Virus record (IMG/VR): IMGVR_UViG_3300029911_000017
Coordinates: 16,230 to 80,229 of that record
Direction: 5' to 3' (one strand)
Origin: a virus
DNA: 64,000 bases
Position 1 is the first letter of the stretch; each line of letters begins with the position of its first letter. Positions 59,436 through 64,000 of the stretch are shown here, one piece after another. The notes beneath the pieces are model-generated. The model was not told the origin of the DNA. It saw nothing but the letters and a program-made list of their open reading frames with translations, and searched no databases. The translations under genes were made by a program, and so were the position numbers.

Positions 59436-60098
59436 TTAACCCATCCTTGCACCAATCATATCACCAAAAGGCAAAGCAGTGAGATAAGGATGTTCATTCT
59501 TCATTTTAAGTGCCCTATGTTGTGATTCATTAGTAGTATTATTTGTAATATATTTGTTTATTGCACCACCCAAACCTCCGCCCAAACCTCCAACCAAACC
59601 TCCAACACCAGTACCAATTAAGGCTCCTACTCCACCATTCATTAGCATTTCTTTTGTGTTTAGTATTTCGGGGTCAGGCCCAACGTGGCTACCTGCATAT
59701 CCACCAATAGCAGCACCAGCAAGACCACCTAATAGTGCCATAGGTTTTGCCCATTGTTTAGCACTATGCCATGTATTTTCACCCGTTGTCCTTGCCTTCA
59801 TATCTTGCAAACTTTGATTCATCCTTTTCCCTCGTTCATCTTTTTTACCTAAGAAACGGCTGGCGAACATTTCTGGGGTACCTAACAAACTAACATAAGG
59901 AACAGAACCTAACATCATACCAGGAACTGATCTAGCTGGATTATCTACATATGTTTGCGCAGCTATAGCTTTTTGGGCAAAGTATCTACCTAACCCAGAA
60001 GATTCAGCTAATTTGAGTAGTTCTCCTGTCTGTAATAGATTTAATCCATTATCGATAGCAGCTTTAATGAAACCGTATTTAAAAGATTCTTCATTCAT
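59436..60098 (-). CDS. Head protein with GF-x-KAA start and glycine zipper
   Basis: The N-terminus is MNEESFKYGFIKAAIDNGLN LLQTGELLKLA, a full copy of the head motif. Residues about 120-185 are a Gly/Ala-rich zipper with membrane potential (LLGGLAGAAIGGYAGS; GALIGTGVGGLVGG). Probably an inner-head protein that may be ejected with DNA to form a membrane channel; this is inferred from composition. Confidence 0.65.
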   Translation of the reverse strand: MNEESFKYGFIKAAIDNGLNLLQTGELLKLAESSGLGRYFAQKAIAAQTYVDNPARSVPGMMLGSVPYVSLLGTPEMFASRFLGKKDERGKRMNQSLQDMKARTTGENTWHSAKQWAKPMALLGGLAGAAIGGYAGSHVGPDPEILNTKEMLMNGGVGALIGTGVGGLVGGLGGGLGGAINKYITNNTTNESQHRALKMKNEHPYLTALPFGDMIGARMG

Positions 60099-60101
60099 AA
60101 C

Positions 60102-62660
60102 TTACTGATTCATTAAAATAGTATTAAGTAGAATATCATCAGTTAGCTTACCTTGTTCATTAATGTAGTTTAAACTAGCTAGCTGATACTCCGCATACTT
60201 CTTTGCAAATTCCAGGTCACATGCTTCTTTAGTAGGTTCTTGTTCTTCTCTCTTAATATTCCCACTACCACAAATTACAATCATTAGTCTTCTAACTACT
60301 GGACCTTCTTTCAAACTATGCCCTTCCTCCAAACCTTTAACCGTCTTATCCAAATCATGAGGAGTATGAGTATGCAGGCTAGGATCAAATGTTTCAGAGT
60401 TTACAGCCTTATCATTATCCAGCTTATTATAGATATGAGGTAAATGTGTCTTCATTCCTTCTACTCGCTCAGGCTTAACCTTATCATCAAACACATATCT
60501 ACTAAAATCCTCAGGCTTTAAAACTATTCCATGATCTGCCAATGTCTTCAATACAGTACCTGGATCTAGTTTACGTAATGAATCTATGCTATTACTATCT
60601 ATATTAGGAGTATGCTTAAGTTTATGTCCATGTTCCTTAATAAACTTATCCTTACTAGTAACTGGATTACCTTTAGTTACAGCATCCACATACTTTTCTA
60701 ATTCTGCTAATTTCGTTAGTAATTCCCTTTTATCCGAAGCTTTCTTACTAATCATTAATTCATCAGGTATATAAATATCACTGTATAGATTAAGGAAGTG
60801 AGAGGGAGGAAGTGGTTTATAAGTTAAATCTGACGCTAGTTTGGATAAGCTCATACCAATCCTGTCAGCAGGTCTACGTACATAACTAATCTCAAACCAT
60901 CTAGGGTCCGGAGTATTAATCATTCGGCACATTTCACCCTCTTTATTAATTTCTCCTAAATGATTCTTAACGCAATCACATCTATCATTCTCTGTTTTAG
61001 CTCTATGACCACACCAAGAGCATAGGTCAGAGGCCATTTTTGCAGCCATACTCCAATTCGTATTACCTGTTCGTTCTTGCTCATCTAGAATATCTGCACA
61101 TTTATCTCTATCCAATCCTACTACTAATTCTATTCTACGCATCTTGTCATTATAAGCTGAAGCTTTTATAGTTCCATACTTAGGATCATTTGGTTTATTT
61201 TGATGATGCCTATGCACAGCTCTTTTACTATCAGAGAAATAATGATGATTTTTGATACAATCCTTCTCTAAAAAGCAATCGCCGTTGCGATTGCTATTAT
61301 GTACTTGGATGTCCACTACATATGTATTATCTTCTTCAACTTCTAGATTATACTTTATTGTATCTTCTATTTCAGATAGTTCAACCAGTCCAACTTGTAA
61401 TACTAAATGATTACTACTAATCCAAGATCTACCTGCAAGATATTTTGGTTGTTTACTTGATGGAGCTAGTCGAAGAGTATATTGTAGTATTTTATTCGAA
61501 TGACAACTCCCAACCCCTACAGTATAAATAACATGGTCAGTTTTTCCAAAGCATCCATTAGAGTGTTTATTCATTCCTTTATAAACATTCGAAGTTATAC
61601 CACAAGAAGCCAATAACCGATGTAAATCATAAGCTAGATTTCTAGAAGCTGTGGAGGCTGACATTGAACCTATATATCTGGCTGCTCCATTTGAATCAGG
61701 TCCTATAACATGTCCATCACCATCAAAATAAGCAGCTAAGAACTTAAGTTTCCACTCAATAGATTGCTGGAATATTATAGGTGATAAGAATTTTATAGTG
61801 GAATGACAACCAAATAGTTTTAGGCATTGTTGGGCTTTTTCATAATTTTGGAACGAAAATCTTCTGCCATATTCACTAGTAAATGATTTTTGAATACTAG
61901 TTTCGGCCCCATTCAGTTTCTTTATAATAGATTGGATCTTATCAATACAAGGCTGATCCCCAACCGCCATAGTAAACAGGATTTTTGTATACTCACCACA
62001 ATGACTTCTATCTTCTCTATATTCTTTCGCCAAACATCCTTCAGCTAAGTAATAACCAAACAAATAAGCATCATCTTCAGAAAATACTTCTTTTTTATCT
62101 TCATTATCTATATTAATAGGAGTTAATACATAATCTCCAGGTTTAATCTCACTAGCTGGAATATAGGGGGCTTTGCTTATAATATCATCCAATACATCTT
62201 TGGGATTCACACCATCATCTAATAATGAAGGACAGCGATGTTTAGTTCTAAAATCTACAGCTTTAATTACTTGTATAGGATGATTATCAGTGCATTCTAT
62301 TCTATCACACAGACTAACAATATCTAATGATACTTTAACTCCACTAAAATCATTTTCGTAGGTTTTTAGCACTTTTCTATATCTGCCTTTATGTGTAAGT
62401 ACTAAATCTCCAACTTTTATATCTTCTATAGGTTTTATACCATTGATAGTTTGTACTGGTGCTCCTTTAAAGAAACATCCTGTACCTTCATATGATCCTA
62501 CAGCAATTATATGCAAATCCTCTTGATTTGGAGTCTTTTCGTACTTCAATAATGATTTAGCAGAAGCCCTCTTCTTTAACTCTTTGCCTGAGTCTTTTAA
62601 AAGCACCACACTTTCACAATCAAAATCAAAGTCATTATTACCAGTAAATTTAAGAATCAT
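60102..62660 (-). CDS. Putative prohead protease interrupted by an intein
   Basis: The 852-residue precursor splits into extein 1-61, intein 62-455 and extein 456-852. Joined exteins read AVGSYEGTG+SNRNGDCF, the N-R-N-G phrase of S80-like (T4 gp21 type) prohead proteases. HRHH near residue 483 and Ser537 in NTNWSMAAKMAS are candidate catalytic residues. DLCSWCGHRAKTENDRCDC suggests a zinc loop. The 300-residue C-terminal part may be a core/scaffold portion. It would cleave scaffold and other head proteins during maturation. The protease assignment is moderate; a core structural role is the alternative. Confidence 0.65.
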   Translation of the reverse strand: MILKFTGNNDFDFDCESVVLLKDSGKELKKRASAKSLLKYEKTPNQEDLHIIAVGSYEGTGCFFKGAPVQTINGIKPIEDIKVGDLVLTHKGRYRKVLKTYENDFSGVKVSLDIVSLCDRIECTDNHPIQVIKAVDFRTKHRCPSLLDDGVNPKDVLDDIISKAPYIPASEIKPGDYVLTPINIDNEDKKEVFSEDDAYLFGYYLAEGCLAKEYREDRSHCGEYTKILFTMAVGDQPCIDKIQSIIKKLNGAETSIQKSFTSEYGRRFSFQNYEKAQQCLKLFGCHSTIKFLSPIIFQQSIEWKLKFLAAYFDGDGHVIGPDSNGAARYIGSMSASTASRNLAYDLHRLLASCGITSNVYKGMNKHSNGCFGKTDHVIYTVGVGSCHSNKILQYTLRLAPSSKQPKYLAGRSWISSNHLVLQVGLVELSEIEDTIKYNLEVEEDNTYVVDIQVHNSNRNGDCFLEKDCIKNHHYFSDSKRAVHRHHQNKPNDPKYGTIKASAYNDKMRRIELVVGLDRDKCADILDEQERTGNTNWSMAAKMASDLCSWCGHRAKTENDRCDCVKNHLGEINKEGEMCRMINTPDPRWFEISYVRRPADRIGMSLSKLASDLTYKPLPPSHFLNLYSDIYIPDELMISKKASDKRELLTKLAELEKYVDAVTKGNPVTSKDKFIKEHGHKLKHTPNIDSNSIDSLRKLDPGTVLKTLADHGIVLKPEDFSRYVFDDKVKPERVEGMKTHLPHIYNKLDNDKAVNSETFDPSLHTHTPHDLDKTVKGLEEGHSLKEGPVVRRLMIVICGSGNIKREEQEPTKEACDLEFAKKYAEYQLASLNYINEQGKLTDDILLNTILMNQ
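61296..62477 (-). mobile_element. Intein with LAGLIDADG homing endonuclease
   Basis: The 394-residue insert begins at Cys62 (CFFKGAPVQTINGIKPIEDI, block A) and contains the block B-like CTDNHPIQV. Two LAGLIDADG-type motifs follow: DAYLFGYYLAEGCL and FLAAYFDGDGHV. It ends EEDNTYVVDIQVHN, with penultimate His, terminal Asn and Ser as the first downstream residue. All residues needed for standard splicing are present. The insertion point lies within the most conserved motif of the host protein, as usual for inteins. Confidence 0.92.
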
Positions 62661-62664
62661 GATA

Positions 62665-63288
62665 TTACTTTAAATTAGCTGCATTCTCTCTTACCGCATT
62701 AAGATTGTTAACATCGTTATATCTTTCATCTTGCAGCCCATATTCATGTAGCCCACTAGATAATCCATAACCTAAACCTGCACCTAACAAACCTTTAAAT
62801 GATAACGTCTTTGTAGGATACTTGCCAAATTTGAGTTCTGGAGGAGCACCTTTATATTTGGCATACCAATGATCTGGATATTTTTCTGTATCTATTTGTT
62901 TTCTAGCATATTGTGATAGTCCAGGTAACACTGCCCCTCCACCCAATGAACTTAGTCCTGGATGTCCTGCCACCCAATCTAAACCACTATGTATCATGCC
63001 TTTCTGTTCTGTAGGTTTAGGAGTAGAAGCAGGGTTAAGCAAATCACCTAACCCAGCAGAAGGATCATGTGATGCTTCTGGATCTAAATAATCTTTGGCA
63101 GCGCGCATACCTCCACCAGTAACACCACCTAAAGCACCACCTAATAGCATACTCTTTAACAAACTTCTTTTCTTGTGTTCTTCTGGAGATAGTAGATTAG
63201 CAGCACCCATACCAACTGCTCCAATTCCAGCACCTACACCTGCACTACTACCCAAACCTTTAAGTAAATCGATTGTTTGTTGGTCCAT
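62665..63288 (-). CDS. Glycine-zipper head protein
   Basis: 207 residues. Two Gly/Ala-rich segments (VGAGIGAVGMGAANLL and LGGALGGVTGGG) flank a short basic loop, and a third lies near the C-terminus (GLLGAGLGYGLSSG). Likely a minor capsid or ejection protein, similar in composition to those at 56561 and 59436 but without a clear GF-x-KAA motif. Confidence 0.6.
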   Translation of the reverse strand: MDQQTIDLLKGLGSSAGVGAGIGAVGMGAANLLSPEEHKKRSLLKSMLLGGALGGVTGGGMRAAKDYLDPEASHDPSAGLGDLLNPASTPKPTEQKGMIHSGLDWVAGHPGLSSLGGGAVLPGLSQYARKQIDTEKYPDHWYAKYKGAPPELKFGKYPTKTLSFKGLLGAGLGYGLSSGLHEYGLQDERYNDVNNLNAVRENAANLK

Positions 63289-63292
63289 AAAA

Positions 63293-63658
63293 TTAAATTA
63301 CAGTAATAAATTCATTGCTGAAGTTATCTGTGGTAGATCTCAATGTAGTTATAGCACTAGTAATTCTAGTAACCATTGTAGTTCTATATAAGTCTAGATT
63401 AGCCTCTACAGTAACATCAAATGGTACAGTTCCTGAGAATGAAATACAGACTGGGAAATCGTTAGGGAAGTCATAGTAATTACTAGGCATAGTATACATT
63501 TGAGTTCCATTAGTAAAAGAGCCACCAAAATCTATACTAGGTTGCCCAAATTTCCTGACTAACAAATAATCTGTATCACTAATGCTTTCAGGATCAATAG
63601 TGAATAGAAACTTAAAGTTATCATTTACTATTTGTTGTTGTACTCTTAGTTTAGCCAT
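63293..63658 (-). CDS. Virion structural protein
   Basis: A 121-residue beta-rich protein (NFKFLFTIDPESISDTDYLLV; VPFDVTVEANLDLYRTTMVT). Its place between two head genes suggests a minor head or decoration component. The upstream leader contains the recurring ATGAAAGAAGAGTGCTT sequence also found before the head-completion gene at 49396. Confidence 0.6.
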   Translation of the reverse strand: MAKLRVQQQIVNDNFKFLFTIDPESISDTDYLLVRKFGQPSIDFGGSFTNGTQMYTMPSNYYDFPNDFPVCISFSGTVPFDVTVEANLDLYRTTMVTRITSAITTLRSTTDNFSNEFITVI

Positions 63659-63694
63659 AAATTTGTTATATAGTTAAGAAGCACTCTTCTTTCA

Positions 63695-64000
63695 TTATTC
63701 CCCTGCTACTGGATTAGGAGGCGGTTGTAGTCCTCTTTGTAGTTGATGTTGCTTAAATAAACCTGTATTCGCCTTAATTAAGTCAGCTGCCTCAAATGGT
63801 GAAATGGCCTGACTCGCACCAGCTTGTCTAAGGAATGCTCTAGTAATTTCCTTCTCACTACTTAATTCTGGAGCAATTCTAAGCATTTGTTGGTAAGCAT
63901 CTACTACATGATGAGTAGGAAACTTACTTATAATAGGATCAGTAGCTACAAGTTCTTGTAGTAATAATGCTCTATCCCTGTTCGCTTCAGGAGTATTAGT
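63695..64000 (-). CDS. C-terminal part of a virion protein, cut by window edge
   Basis: The frame is open from the right edge to the TAA at 63695. The 101 visible residues (beginning TNTPEANRDRALLLQELVA and ending NPVAGE) are helical. The ATG at 63886 is internal, since the frame continues upstream. The phrases DPIISKFPTHHVVDAYQQM and FLRQAGASQAISPFEAADLI recall C-terminal parts of phage head proteins. Identity cannot be fixed without the rest. Confidence 0.7.
   Translation of the reverse strand, partial: TNTPEANRDRALLLQELVATDPIISKFPTHHVVDAYQQMLRIAPELSSEKEITRAFLRQAGASQAISPFEAADLIKANTGLFKQHQLQRGLQPPPNPVAGE

Noticed and set aside
1-64000. tRNA or rRNA genes, integrase and attachment sites
   Set aside because: No cloverleaf-like segment, recombinase gene or paired attachment repeats could be recognised; nothing here shows a lysogenic life style.

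Overview
The window looks like a fragment of the genome of a large contractile-tailed (myovirus-type) bacteriophage with AT-rich DNA. The evidence is a densely packed virion module with a HK97-type major capsid protein, an intein-bearing putative prohead protease, tail sheath, tail tube, a frameshifted tail-assembly chaperone pair, tape measure, baseplate hub and wedge proteins, and fibres. There are no tRNAs, rRNAs or housekeeping genes. The host is probably a Gram-negative bacterium, because the phage encodes an outer-membrane-barrel-like protein ending in Phe and several proteins with Sec-type signal peptides. I cannot name the host; the Asn/Thr-rich secreted fibre style would suit Verrucomicrobiota or Bacteroidota, but that is a guess.

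Bases 1-12000 (+ strand) form an accessory region of small genes, most joined by overlapping ATGA stop/start codons. Its hallmark is a family of 12 proteins that carry long runs of (Cys-x-x) triplets, 11 to 30 cysteines each. Most share an N-terminal cap containing WYDENNNSW, and all end in a tail of the type NDR-x-LEPDL. The same tail closes several cysteine-free neighbours, so the gene junction itself is a repeated element. Exact DNA duplications of 183, 185 and 125 bp between members show recent shuffling. Between them lie a VWA-domain protein, a macro-domain protein, a Cys-dependent phosphatase, a small membrane protein, an outer-membrane-like protein and an SGNH hydrolase.

Bases 12000-21530 (+ strand) hold tail-fibre and tail-spike genes. 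Three large proteins begin with signal-peptide-like sequences. Two of them contain GC-richer central domains set in AT-rich frames, as expected after exchange of receptor-binding or depolymerase domains.

Bases 21525-64000 (- strand) are the structural module, read from right to left: an incomplete virion gene at the right edge, head genes, prohead protease with intein, scaffold-like proteins, decoration and major capsid proteins, connector genes, sheath, tube, spike/hub, chaperones with a -1 slippery site, tape measure, baseplate hub, a sigma-70-like factor, baseplate wedges, fibres, and a tandem family of five tail proteins sharing an R-x-YP N-terminus. Portal and terminase genes are not visible and may lie to the right. 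The head region is laced with five free-standing endonuclease genes and a LAGLIDADG intein. It also contains a LigD-type phosphoesterase/ATP-dependent DNA ligase fusion. A short GF-x-KAA motif recurs in several head proteins and may be an interior-packaging signal.

Expression signals are sparse. Shine-Dalgarno-like AGGA motifs stand before the decoration, capsid, scaffold-like and tube genes, whereas most other genes rely on stop/start coupling. Terminator-type hairpins follow the SGNH hydrolase, capsid, tube and head-gene blocks. A good sigma-70-like promoter precedes the decoration/capsid pair.
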